A stretch of DNA of 42,022 bases, taken from the NCBI GenBank assembly GCA_012719495.1, contig JAAYAG010000105.1, positions 1 through 42,022 on the forward strand. Reading direction: 5' to 3'. This DNA is from Bacteroidales bacterium. Its GTDB lineage: Bacteria > Bacteroidota > Bacteroidia > Bacteroidales > Prolixibacteraceae. The notes under the pieces were generated by a model. That model did no database searches and was not told the DNA's origin. It saw only the letters and a program-made list of their open reading frames with translations. A program made the translations under genes and the position numbers. Of this stretch, positions 17,836 to 26,591 are shown piece by piece (the stretch's first letter is position 1; each line of letters starts with the position of its first letter).

Positions 17836-17880
17836 AGTTGTCAGTTATTGTATTTCAGTTATTGAGTTTCTTATCAATTT

Positions 17881-20800
17881 CTACTTGAGTCCACTATTTT
17901 GAATCCTGAAATAATCAAACGATACATCGAATGGAGTTGCAGGTTTTGTAGTGTCGGAATTAAACCAATACGTGCTGGTCATGCTCTGGGTAATAATACC
18001 ATCGCAAGCAATCAACCCGGCTTTGATGTCCTTCAGCGCAATGTCAGAAGCACCCAGTTTTTCGAAGTTTTGGCCATCGGTTGAGTAAAATGCGGTATAA
18101 GTACTACCGGCTTTTACCAAGCGCAACAGCAAGTTTTTGTTGCCAATCACTTCTTCTTTAAGGTTGACTGACGCGATTGATTTTGCAATGCCGTTTTCTT
18201 CAAGCAAAAGGTCAACAGTACCCGGCTGAACACCACGCTGTCTCGAAGTTTTGATCACCGCACGGAACATCAGTTTCACGAAATTATTATCGTCCTGATA
18301 AGCAACGATTCCCGCATTTTCCGGCTGCGAAGGAGCTCTTGAGCAAACCAATTTCACATCAACTGTCCAATCGTTGTTTGCGCTTTGTAACAGCAAGTTA
18401 CTAGCATTATTGCTTCCTTCGGAGATGTCGCCTTTTTCAGTAGTTATAGTAAGGGCACCTTGTGGCGAAGTGAGTTTGTAGTTGGCTTTGTTCTCGCGAA
18501 CCCATTCCCACTGTTTTCCTAACTGTCCGTTGTCGAACTCGTCGCTTACCGAAGCCACATCAAAATTGATATAGTAAGTATTCTTCTCAAAGGTATTGTT
18601 ATCGATGTAAGTTACGATAGCCGTTCCAGGAATTTTCTTCGCTTGTTCGATGTTAACAGCAATATCGCTGCTCAATGCTTTGGCCTCAACCACAGGTAAT
18701 TTTGAGCCAGTTTTCAACAAAAAGCTGTATGCCTTTGCACTTGGGTTAAACCCATTGATAGGCTTTCCGTTCACTTTAATGCTGGCCGGTGTAAGATCGG
18801 GCATTACTTTTATAGAATAGCTATCGGAAGCCGTTGTTCCATTGTAGCTTACCTCTGCAAAAATGGTAGCCACACCCGGACGGAGCGCAGTAACTTTTCC
18901 AGCAGCATCCACACTAGCTACTAGTGGGTTATTGCTTTTGTAAGTAACTTTTCCTTTAGCTAAATCGATGAAGCTATCGTCGGTAAGACTTGCAGTTACC
19001 TGAGTTAATGTAATATTGCCCGTACGAAGTACAATTTGATCAGATTGGGCTACAACAGTTTTCAACCCAAGATTAATCTGTCCACTCATTACGGCTTCAA
19101 CCTGTCCTTTAATGTCGCGTGATGAAGCACCGATTTCAAAGATGTATTTTCCTTGATCGAAAGTAATCCGGTCATTTTTGTCGTCCCAGAACCAAAGGTC
19201 GGTACAATCCACTTCAATATTAACTGTTTTGGTTTGTCCTGCAGGAATGGTCACCCGTTGGAAACCTTTCAACCGTTTGATAGGACGTTGCAGTGAAGCC
19301 GCACTTTCGGGCGTTTTCACATAAATCTGAACTACTTCATCGCCATCTACATCGCCTGTATTTTTCACGTCAACGCTAACAGTTACTTTGTCGTTGGGCG
19401 AAATTTTGCTTTTGCTGATACTGAAATTGCTGTATTCGAAAGTGGTATATGACAAACCGAAACCGAATTCATACGAAACATCTTTGTTGAAATACCAATA
19501 TGTGCGACCGTTTTTGCCATCGGCAGCACGCAAGGTGTAGTCATTGAAATCGGGAAGGTCTTTCACGGATTTGTACCAGGTTACGCTGGTTTTTCCACCA
19601 GGATTCACTTCTCCAAAAAGCACTTTAGCCATTGCAGCACCCTGTGCCTGACCATTGTAGCCGGTGTAGATAATACCAGGAATATTTACATTATTCTTTA
19701 TGTCTTCGACTTCGACCATACCCATGGCTTGAATAACCACAATGGTATTGGGGTTTACAGCAGCAATTGATTTAATCAAACTCATTTGATTACCAGGCAG
19801 ACTCAGTGTAAAACGGTCAGACTCTTCCCTACCGGTTGATTGATCAGTTCCTACAAAAATCAAAGCTACATCGGCCGAAGCAGCCATGTCCAATGTTGCC
19901 TGATCTGTCGATTCGGGCTGCGGCTCACGGAACACAAAGTACAGATTTTGCGGACCAGCAATTCCAAGGGTATTTACTTTGGCAGGAATGGTTACCCTGT
20001 TGCCCATGAAACCGCCTTGTCCCTTGCTTTCAACTTTTTGCGATGCAATAATATTCCCGGTTGATGAACCCACGCGTACTTCAATGGAACCGCCACTCAA
20101 CGATACGTTAATGTTGAAGATGATAGAATCGAGATTCGAAATATCGATATTGTGATAAGCAGTCCAGTCGCCATCTTTAATCCCGCGTAACGAGACATTG
20201 CCATACCGTTCGGTTGCAATCAAACCACTTGCAGATTCGTCGAACTTAGCCGCATTATACTGTTTTGTTTCTCCCTTATTATCTTTGGTTGTAAAGCCGG
20301 TCAATGCATAGAAATCGCTATTGCGTGCAGTATTTCCAGCTTCGGCAAACAACACCTCAATATTCATATTTTTGTTCTGGACATAGTCTTTAATTGCCTG
20401 TAAAGGAGTGCTTCTGTAGCGATCTTCAATCGGCCCAGAGTAGTCGCCCAATTCAACTTTATTGGCTTGAGTTCCTAAAACTGCAATTTTTTTAATAGAG
20501 TTTGCCTGCAGCGGTAAGGCTTTCACGCCTGATGCAAGTTTTTCGTTTTTCAGCAATACCGGTGTTTTGGTGGCAATTTCCAGTGCCAAATCATTATGCG
20601 AGGGATCATTGATAATTGCAGGTTTTGTGCCTGCAAAAGGCACCATTGGATCAGGATCGAACTCGCCTAAACGCATACGAATTGAAAACATATTGATCAA
20701 CGCACGGTCGATGTCAGTTTCAGTAATTAATCCCTGTTGAAGGGCTTTAATTGTGTTTGCCTGATATTCTCCACCACAATCAGAATCGACACCCGTCTTC

Positions 20801-21684
20801 AATCCCAGTGCTGTTGCCACTGCTCCATCTTTTGCATATTTATGTCCCTGAATCATGTCTGAAATAGCACCACAGTCGCCAGTAACATAACCTTTCATCC
20901 CGTATGTACGGCGCGCAATAGTATCGACCAAGTATTTGCTTGCCGAAATCGGAGTTCCGTTCACAGCGTTATAAGCTGTCATAATCGAAGGCAGATTGTC
21001 ACGTTCAATAAGCGCTTTGTATGGACGGAGATAAAATTCGCGCATATCGCGGTTGTCCATGTTAGAGCTGCCCGTGTGACGGTTGAATTCGGTATTGTTG
21101 GCAATAAAGTGTTTTCCACAAGGAACACTTTTGAGGTATTTGGGATCGTCGCCCATCATACCACGTACAAAGCCACTTGAAATCTTCGATACCAGAAATG
21201 GATCTTCAGCAAAAGTTTCAGCTGTACGTCCCCAACGTGGATCCCTGGTTGGTTCAACTACCGGAGACCAGTACGTTAAGGTAAAAATAAGATCATGATT
21301 AAATCCACGAGCTTCGTCGGAAATGATCGTTGCTTCCCTTTTAATTAAATCAGGTTCCCAAGTGCAACCAACGGCATTACTGTTTGAGAACGAAGTAGCG
21401 GTCATCCCGCTGTTGTTGTTGCGTCCCATAACCCCATGCAGAGCCTCGCCCCACACATCATATTTGTTGATACCCAAACGGGGAACTGGCGACATGGTGT
21501 TTCCCAGTAAACTCTGTTTTTCTTCTAACGTCATACGCGAAACCAAGTCGGTTGCACGTTCTTCAAACGAATACGAGGTATTCAGGTAAATAGGTTGCTT
21601 TGCATTTCGGGGGTTTGGCAAAAATGCCATCAAGCCTATTGCAAAAAGAATCGACAAAACGACTCCCAAAAATTTGATTTTCAT
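17881..21684 (-). CDS. Multimodular GH3 beta-glucosidase/beta-xylosidase with CBM6-like insert, Big2 and jelly-roll
   Basis: A 1,267-residue exported enzyme, far longer than a typical GH3 of about 750. Modules by rough residue: signal peptide 1-25; GH3 N-terminal barrel 35-350 with nucleophile D270 in GYVTGDCGAISD; GH3 C-terminal domain from about 380, interrupted at about 455-595 by a CBM6-like domain (GDWTAYHNIDISNLDSI); fibronectin-III-like domain about 760-870 (VDVKNTGDVDGDEVVQIYVK); Big2-like domain about 895-960; and a C-terminal concanavalin-like domain about 1045-1267 (SDEFDNGQLGKQWEWVREN). The insert position and GDCGAI motif are typical of plant-hemicellulose GH3 enzymes. It should cut beta-glucose or beta-xylose ends. 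ATG at 21684 precedes the signal peptide. Confidence 0.9.
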   Translation of the reverse strand: MKIKFLGVVLSILFAIGLMAFLPNPRNAKQPIYLNTSYSFEERATDLVSRMTLEEKQSLLGNTMSPVPRLGINKYDVWGEALHGVMGRNNNSGMTATSFSNSNAVGCTWEPDLIKREATIISDEARGFNHDLIFTLTYWSPVVEPTRDPRWGRTAETFAEDPFLVSKISSGFVRGMMGDDPKYLKSVPCGKHFIANNTEFNRHTGSSNMDNRDMREFYLRPYKALIERDNLPSIMTAYNAVNGTPISASKYLVDTIARRTYGMKGYVTGDCGAISDMIQGHKYAKDGAVATALGLKTGVDSDCGGEYQANTIKALQQGLITETDIDRALINMFSIRMRLGEFDPDPMVPFAGTKPAIINDPSHNDLALEIATKTPVLLKNEKLASGVKALPLQANSIKKIAVLGTQANKVELGDYSGPIEDRYRSTPLQAIKDYVQNKNMNIEVLFAEAGNTARNSDFYALTGFTTKDNKGETKQYNAAKFDESASGLIATERYGNVSLRGIKDGDWTAYHNIDISNLDSIIFNINVSLSGGSIEVRVGSSTGNIIASQKVESKGQGGFMGNRVTIPAKVNTLGIAGPQNLYFVFREPQPESTDQATLDMAASADVALIFVGTDQSTGREESDRFTLSLPGNQMSLIKSIAAVNPNTIVVIQAMGMVEVEDIKNNVNIPGIIYTGYNGQAQGAAMAKVLFGEVNPGGKTSVTWYKSVKDLPDFNDYTLRAADGKNGRTYWYFNKDVSYEFGFGLSYTTFEYSNFSISKSKISPNDKVTVSVDVKNTGDVDGDEVVQIYVKTPESAASLQRPIKRLKGFQRVTIPAGQTKTVNIEVDCTDLWFWDDKNDRITFDQGKYIFEIGASSRDIKGQVEAVMSGQINLGLKTVVAQSDQIVLRTGNITLTQVTASLTDDSFIDLAKGKVTYKSNNPLVASVDAAGKVTALRPGVATIFAEVSYNGTTASDSYSIKVMPDLTPASIKVNGKPINGFNPSAKAYSFLLKTGSKLPVVEAKALSSDIAVNIEQAKKIPGTAIVTYIDNNTFEKNTYYINFDVASVSDEFDNGQLGKQWEWVRENKANYKLTSPQGALTITTEKGDISEGSNNASNLLLQSANNDWTVDVKLVCSRAPSQPENAGIVAYQDDNNFVKLMFRAVIKTSRQRGVQPGTVDLLLEENGIAKSIASVNLKEEVIGNKNLLLRLVKAGSTYTAFYSTDGQNFEKLGASDIALKDIKAGLIACDGIITQSMTSTYWFNSDTTKPATPFDVSFDYFRIQNSGLK

Positions 21685-21756
21685 AATGTTACTTTAATAG
21701 TTAGTTTATACACAATAATTATTTTCATAGATTTCGAATACTTAATAAACTCCTGA

Positions 21757-24144
21757 CTATTGCTTAGAAACCTGTATTTTCATAGTCAGAGATTTGCTTT
21801 CGTTCTTAATTTTCACCAAATATATTCCGTCAGGTAAATTGACAGGCAATTGATGTTCATTCGTTAGTGGAACAGCTTTTTCTAAAACCGATCTTCCCAT
21901 AACATCCCGTAATTCAATGTGATTAAAGTCAAAATCAGTCGATCGTATTATTATCTCATCGGAAGCCGGGTTGGGATAAATCCGAAGCTCTCCTGACGAA
22001 AAGTTGTTAATACCCACCGATTCCTTATAAATATCAAAATAGTTAATATTAAAGCCTCCGATCGTGGCTACAAATTTTAAATAATGTTTTCCTTTAGGGA
22101 TAACAATATCTTTTTCAACCGACCTCCAATTCTGCCAGCCAGATGTAGACGGTACATTTACAAAACCTGCCCTTACATTGTCGATGAAATAATCAAGACG
22201 CTTACCGGCAGATTCAGCAGCCAGACGGAATGATATTTTGAAAGCTGTTTCTTCGGATGAGTTGTCTATTGCATACTCAAGCCAATCTGCATCTTCGATC
22301 CAGCCAACATTTTGGCCGCCCCCAGTATCATAGGCTGTTTCTAAATCGGTTCCGAATTGAAGGGCATAATTTTCAGCTTCTACTTTTCCCGGAACTTCAT
22401 GCCACACCGGCATAGTCAATGGGTTAGAAATTAAAAAATCAGAGAAACCCACCAATTCACCCCTGTCAGCAGAGACTATCGTTCCGGGCGAATAGGAAAC
22501 GGTTATTGTATCCCCAAAATGAGCATTATTTTTCAGAACAAGCCGAACCTGATTATTCGACGCGAAAGCTTCTTTGACAGGGACAGGTACCCCGTTGGCA
22601 AGAATTGAAAGCTGGCTAATCTGATCCTCTTTATATTTTATTGCTTTTGAAAATTCCAAAACTATGGCAACAGAACTTGTTTCCAATGTACCTGAAACGA
22701 TTTGCATTGGCAACCCTTTTGAAGTATTATTAATCTGAACATCAGTAAAATTGCGAACAAGACCGCTATCGGCAGCCATCAAATTAGCTCCCGTATAAGA
22801 CAAAAAGAGCTCATAATCGGCATAAACCTTTTGCCCAAGCGAAAAAACCAGCATCGAGGAATCGTTGTTAAGGTATGTGCATTGCTCAAGCGAAACGTGA
22901 AATACACTGTCATACTCAACGCTCATCCTGAAAGAATCCAGTACATTGGGAAGCAACATTTTCTTATTAAACCCGGCTATAAGAGAGTCCCCATTTTCGG
23001 AAACCGACCATTTAATTATGCGAGGAGGTGCCCCATAAAGCAAATTATCGACAAATTTGTCGTTGAATTCTTCCAACTGTTTTTCATAAACCGATAAAAC
23101 GTTGCCTGATTGGTAAGATATTGAAATCTCGCTATCTGCAGAAATACTGTCAGTTAAATTTATTGCAAGATGCAACGAATCAGTCAAAACAACATCCTCA
23201 ATTTCAACCAGTTCATTATTAACTTTAATACTAAAGCCGCTAAAAGAATCGGCATCTATAATCGGCAGTGAAAAATTTGCTACAATTTGTTTTGGATTTT
23301 CGTTATACAAGGCTACTGTTTTCAGCTTAGGTACCCCAAAGCCTAACGAGTAATTTTTACAGAAATTCCATATTTCCTGACTTGTATTTACCCCATTAGC
23401 ATCGATAGAATGCCAATGTCCTACCCCTTTCAAACTCAACAAAACAATGCTAACAGAATCGGTTCCGGGGCCCCAGGTATATAACGTAGCATTTGAGGAA
23501 GCCTTCCCTGCCGGATAAGGTTTAATAATCTCAGCCGTTTGGGGGCATTTGTTCCGTTTAATCCAGGCATCCATACAACGTTGAACACCACTGTATGCCA
23601 CAACATCGTCGCTAGTTCCATGGGTATGAATAATTGGGATAGGACGCGAGCTGTTGGTATTGGGTCCCCCCATGAGATAACCACTAACCGGGGCAAAAGC
23701 TGCAATTTTATCAGCAATTTTAGTTGCCGCATGATATGTCATCATCCCCCCCATCGAAAATCCGGAAAGGTAAACCCGGTTCCGGTCAATATCGTACCGT
23801 TTACTCATTTCGTCAATAATGGCCAGAATGAAATCGATATCACGATTCCCTGAAATATCCCACGAGTTATTGATTCCTGCCGGATAAACAACAACAAAAT
23901 TATTTGCTTTAGCCACTTCTTCCCATTTTGCCTGATTCTTCTGATAGTTAATATCCTGATTCATGCCGTGCATTGAAATAAGCAGTGGTCTTCCTTGCTC
24001 AATGGCAGGAGGAGCATATACAAGCATCTGCCGGGTAGTGGTACCAACCTGTATCGGTTCAATTTGAGCATTTGCCTTTGTATTGAAAATCAATGCACTT
24101 AAAAAAAACAGTAGAAATTTTAAAACAACTTTTTTATTCATCAT
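21757..24144 (-). CDS. CE1-type (PHB depolymerase-like) esterase with CBM6 and T9SS tail
   Basis: A 795-residue secreted esterase. After a signal peptide (KFLLFFLSALIFNTKANA) comes an alpha/beta-hydrolase with S130 in GFSMGG, D179/D180 in HGTSDDVV and H243 in GVGHWHS. These form a catalytic triad typical of CE1 acetyl-xylan/feruloyl esterases. Three Ig-like repeats (about 275-565) each contain an isoleucine- and serine-rich strand ending in a YSPG- or YTGA-like turn. A CBM6 follows at about 583-707 (VEAENYALQFGTD). The last 80 residues are a T9SS type A sorting domain (LRIYPNPASDE, GIYLVKI, KIQVSKQ). It is the only clear T9SS cargo among the enzymes, so it should work at the cell surface or outside. 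The ester removed (acetyl or feruloyl) is unknown. Confidence 0.87.
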   Translation of the reverse strand: MMNKKVVLKFLLFFLSALIFNTKANAQIEPIQVGTTTRQMLVYAPPAIEQGRPLLISMHGMNQDINYQKNQAKWEEVAKANNFVVVYPAGINNSWDISGNRDIDFILAIIDEMSKRYDIDRNRVYLSGFSMGGMMTYHAATKIADKIAAFAPVSGYLMGGPNTNSSRPIPIIHTHGTSDDVVAYSGVQRCMDAWIKRNKCPQTAEIIKPYPAGKASSNATLYTWGPGTDSVSIVLLSLKGVGHWHSIDANGVNTSQEIWNFCKNYSLGFGVPKLKTVALYNENPKQIVANFSLPIIDADSFSGFSIKVNNELVEIEDVVLTDSLHLAINLTDSISADSEISISYQSGNVLSVYEKQLEEFNDKFVDNLLYGAPPRIIKWSVSENGDSLIAGFNKKMLLPNVLDSFRMSVEYDSVFHVSLEQCTYLNNDSSMLVFSLGQKVYADYELFLSYTGANLMAADSGLVRNFTDVQINNTSKGLPMQIVSGTLETSSVAIVLEFSKAIKYKEDQISQLSILANGVPVPVKEAFASNNQVRLVLKNNAHFGDTITVSYSPGTIVSADRGELVGFSDFLISNPLTMPVWHEVPGKVEAENYALQFGTDLETAYDTGGGQNVGWIEDADWLEYAIDNSSEETAFKISFRLAAESAGKRLDYFIDNVRAGFVNVPSTSGWQNWRSVEKDIVIPKGKHYLKFVATIGGFNINYFDIYKESVGINNFSSGELRIYPNPASDEIIIRSTDFDFNHIELRDVMGRSVLEKAVPLTNEHQLPVNLPDGIYLVKIKNESKSLTMKIQVSKQ

Positions 24145-24180
24145 AACTTTTGGTTTGGTATTAGGTAATAAATTGTTCTT

Positions 24181-26571
24181 TTATTGATTTTTATAAATTT
24201 TTTCAGCGCGAATCGTTCCGTCAGAAAAAACTATCCTACGGATGAACAAGCCCCTCATTCCATCTACATTTTTCAAATGCTGTCCAGAAAGAGTAAAATA
24301 ATTTACATTCAGCACCTTAGACTCCGCTAATTGAAGAATATCGGCTGCAGTAGGCGGTACCACTTTGCCTGAAAGTGCAATAGTTTTGCTTTTTGCTCCC
24401 GACGACATCAAGGTCAGGTTTCCAGCATACGAGTTAGATGCCAATCCCGATTTCAGGCGAACGAAAAGCATCGTTTCATTAACTACCCCTGTGATGGGTT
24501 CAATGGTTAGGCCAGATGAAAAACCACTGAGCGTATCAATAGAAACTTCAAACGACGAAGGGGAAGTTACTTTTATCGGACCGGTAAGAAAACCACCAGA
24601 GAGCACAAATGACTGACTCGGAGACGGACCTGCATCTTTTTTTGCAGTAAAATTGGTCAGCGTTGTAACCCTTTCACCAGAGGCATTTTCAGCATAAATG
24701 ATTGGCAAAGCATATTCGTCTGAATTAGAAAGAAATACAGTATCGATCACAAAGGGGTTACTGCCACTTGACCAGAAACCAGCGATATAAATATGTTCAG
24801 GGTTGAGGTATGTTCCATCATTTTTTAAGGCATCATTTAATACCACCACCAACTGCCGATTATTTCCGAAAGAAAACGATGCGGGAGATCCCCAATAGTT
24901 AGGCGCATCAAAAATTCTGAAATCGGCACCGGCTGTATTAGCACCTCCCAAACGCACAACTATATATTTGTAATCTGACAAATTCATCCCGCTATACTCC
25001 CAGCCCCCAAAGCCCCATGGGCCAGTTTTGAGCGTTTTTGTACTTTCATCGAACGTCCCGTCTTCCCAAATGCTGGGGTTAAATAATTCGCTGGTTAAAG
25101 GAAAAGTAGATGAACTAACATGCAAGGTAAGCTGTCTTGTGTTTTGATTTCTATCGGTATAAGACACATTAGCTGTTGCCGTTCCATCCGAAAGTGCGAA
25201 TATTCTTCCCCTAACCACCTGAATAACATCTGAATTATCTACAGTAATATTGGCAATTGAACTAATATTTTCGATATGGCCATCAGCGAACCGGGCATTA
25301 ATTTTAAGCCCTTTTGAGCTTTGCGTAAGCACAGAAATATTCTCTCCTCCCTCTACAATTAATTCCTCAAGTGTGAGATAATCAGCCGATGCTCCATTCA
25401 ATCCATACTCATTGGCATACTCATTAAACCACTGATAAACAGGCTTAGGACAAGCTTCTGGGTCATTAAGAAAATCTATCACATCGATGGTGGCATCAGG
25501 GTTTCCGTATTCGGCAAGTAATTCAGGGCCAGTAAAAATCATCCAGCTTACGTTTCCGCAATCGTCGGTAATTTTCTTGAAATTGGCACCAAAGCCATCC
25601 CCTCCGGCAGTTCCGGTAATGTCATTTCCCCAAGATTTATCATGTCTCTTGGGTGCCCAGTCCATTTCAGTAACCATAACTGGCGCAAAATCGGCCACGG
25701 GTTGAACCTGCGCATCCCATCCACGCTGAAAAGGTTCGTACCCTTTGCCACTGTTGAACCAGCCCGGATAAACGTGGACGGCATACCCAATATTTTCACC
25801 TTCAATAGGATTGGTAGCAAACCCAGCATATTGCGATTGGTACCCAAGCCCCGGAACCCAAAGAATATTGTCGGCAGTAGCTCTAATCGTGTTTACCACT
25901 GATTGAAAATATATCTTCAAATTGTCAAAATGGCCTTGGGTTCCAGAGCCGTATGTTCCGTCTGTACCAAGAATATTGATGGGTTCATTGGCCAATTCAA
26001 ACATAATATTTGAATTATTCATTATATTAGGGTGCTTTGCCACGATTCCCCATACTTTATTTAAGTATTGATAATAATCGTCGCCCACCTTGATCGAATC
26101 GGGACTTACGCCCGGAGGACGCATCACCACATACAAGCCTTTCGATATGGCATAATCTGCCATGGGTACAAACACTTCGTCAAGGTACTTTCTAAATCTG
26201 GCTTCATTAAAACAATTGTGCGCTTCGTGATATTCGGGTGTGCAACCAGGAGTATTGCTCCAATAAGGATCCATATGTAGACGGATGAAGTTCATTTTCC
26301 AACCAGCATCAAGAATCCTGTCAATAAGTCCTTGATTATATGCCAAACAACCTTGAACATCGTAATTGTTCCATTTGGACCCCTTCTCATTGAACCAAGG
26401 CGAGTAGGTTTGTCCAAAACCATGTAAATTAACAATATGCCCGTGACTATCTTTTAAATAACGCCCTTCGACATGCAATTTAGGCATGGGCATTCCTTCC
26501 CATGCATAGACTTGCGCTGTCATTAAAAAAAGGAGAATAAATGTTGTTGCTTTTAAATATCTAGAAATCAT
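24181..26571 (-). CDS. GH5-like endo-glycanase candidate, multimodular
   Basis: A 796-residue exported enzyme with a GH5-type barrel (about 30-375). The acid/base is E196 in FELANEPINI and the nucleophile is E302 in VMVTEMDW. The start HVEGRYLKDSHGHIVNLHG is a typical clan GH-A opening. C-terminal modules are Big2-like (about 390-483), a CBM-like beta-sandwich (about 485-617, GMNLSDYKYIVVRLGG), a Bacteroidota extracellular beta-sandwich (about 625-737), and a short tail (YFTLSGQHL, GLFIRR, EKIYK) resembling a minimal T9SS sorting domain. It is the only endo-acting candidate in the window, so it probably makes the oligosaccharides the other enzymes trim. The subfamily and substrate (xyloglucan, xylan or glucan) were not determined. 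Confidence 0.85.
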   Translation of the reverse strand: MISRYLKATTFILLFLMTAQVYAWEGMPMPKLHVEGRYLKDSHGHIVNLHGFGQTYSPWFNEKGSKWNNYDVQGCLAYNQGLIDRILDAGWKMNFIRLHMDPYWSNTPGCTPEYHEAHNCFNEARFRKYLDEVFVPMADYAISKGLYVVMRPPGVSPDSIKVGDDYYQYLNKVWGIVAKHPNIMNNSNIMFELANEPINILGTDGTYGSGTQGHFDNLKIYFQSVVNTIRATADNILWVPGLGYQSQYAGFATNPIEGENIGYAVHVYPGWFNSGKGYEPFQRGWDAQVQPVADFAPVMVTEMDWAPKRHDKSWGNDITGTAGGDGFGANFKKITDDCGNVSWMIFTGPELLAEYGNPDATIDVIDFLNDPEACPKPVYQWFNEYANEYGLNGASADYLTLEELIVEGGENISVLTQSSKGLKINARFADGHIENISSIANITVDNSDVIQVVRGRIFALSDGTATANVSYTDRNQNTRQLTLHVSSSTFPLTSELFNPSIWEDGTFDESTKTLKTGPWGFGGWEYSGMNLSDYKYIVVRLGGANTAGADFRIFDAPNYWGSPASFSFGNNRQLVVVLNDALKNDGTYLNPEHIYIAGFWSSGSNPFVIDTVFLSNSDEYALPIIYAENASGERVTTLTNFTAKKDAGPSPSQSFVLSGGFLTGPIKVTSPSSFEVSIDTLSGFSSGLTIEPITGVVNETMLFVRLKSGLASNSYAGNLTLMSSGAKSKTIALSGKVVPPTAADILQLAESKVLNVNYFTLSGQHLKNVDGMRGLFIRRIVFSDGTIRAEKIYKNQ

Positions 26572-26591
26572 AATAAATACCCATTAAATTA

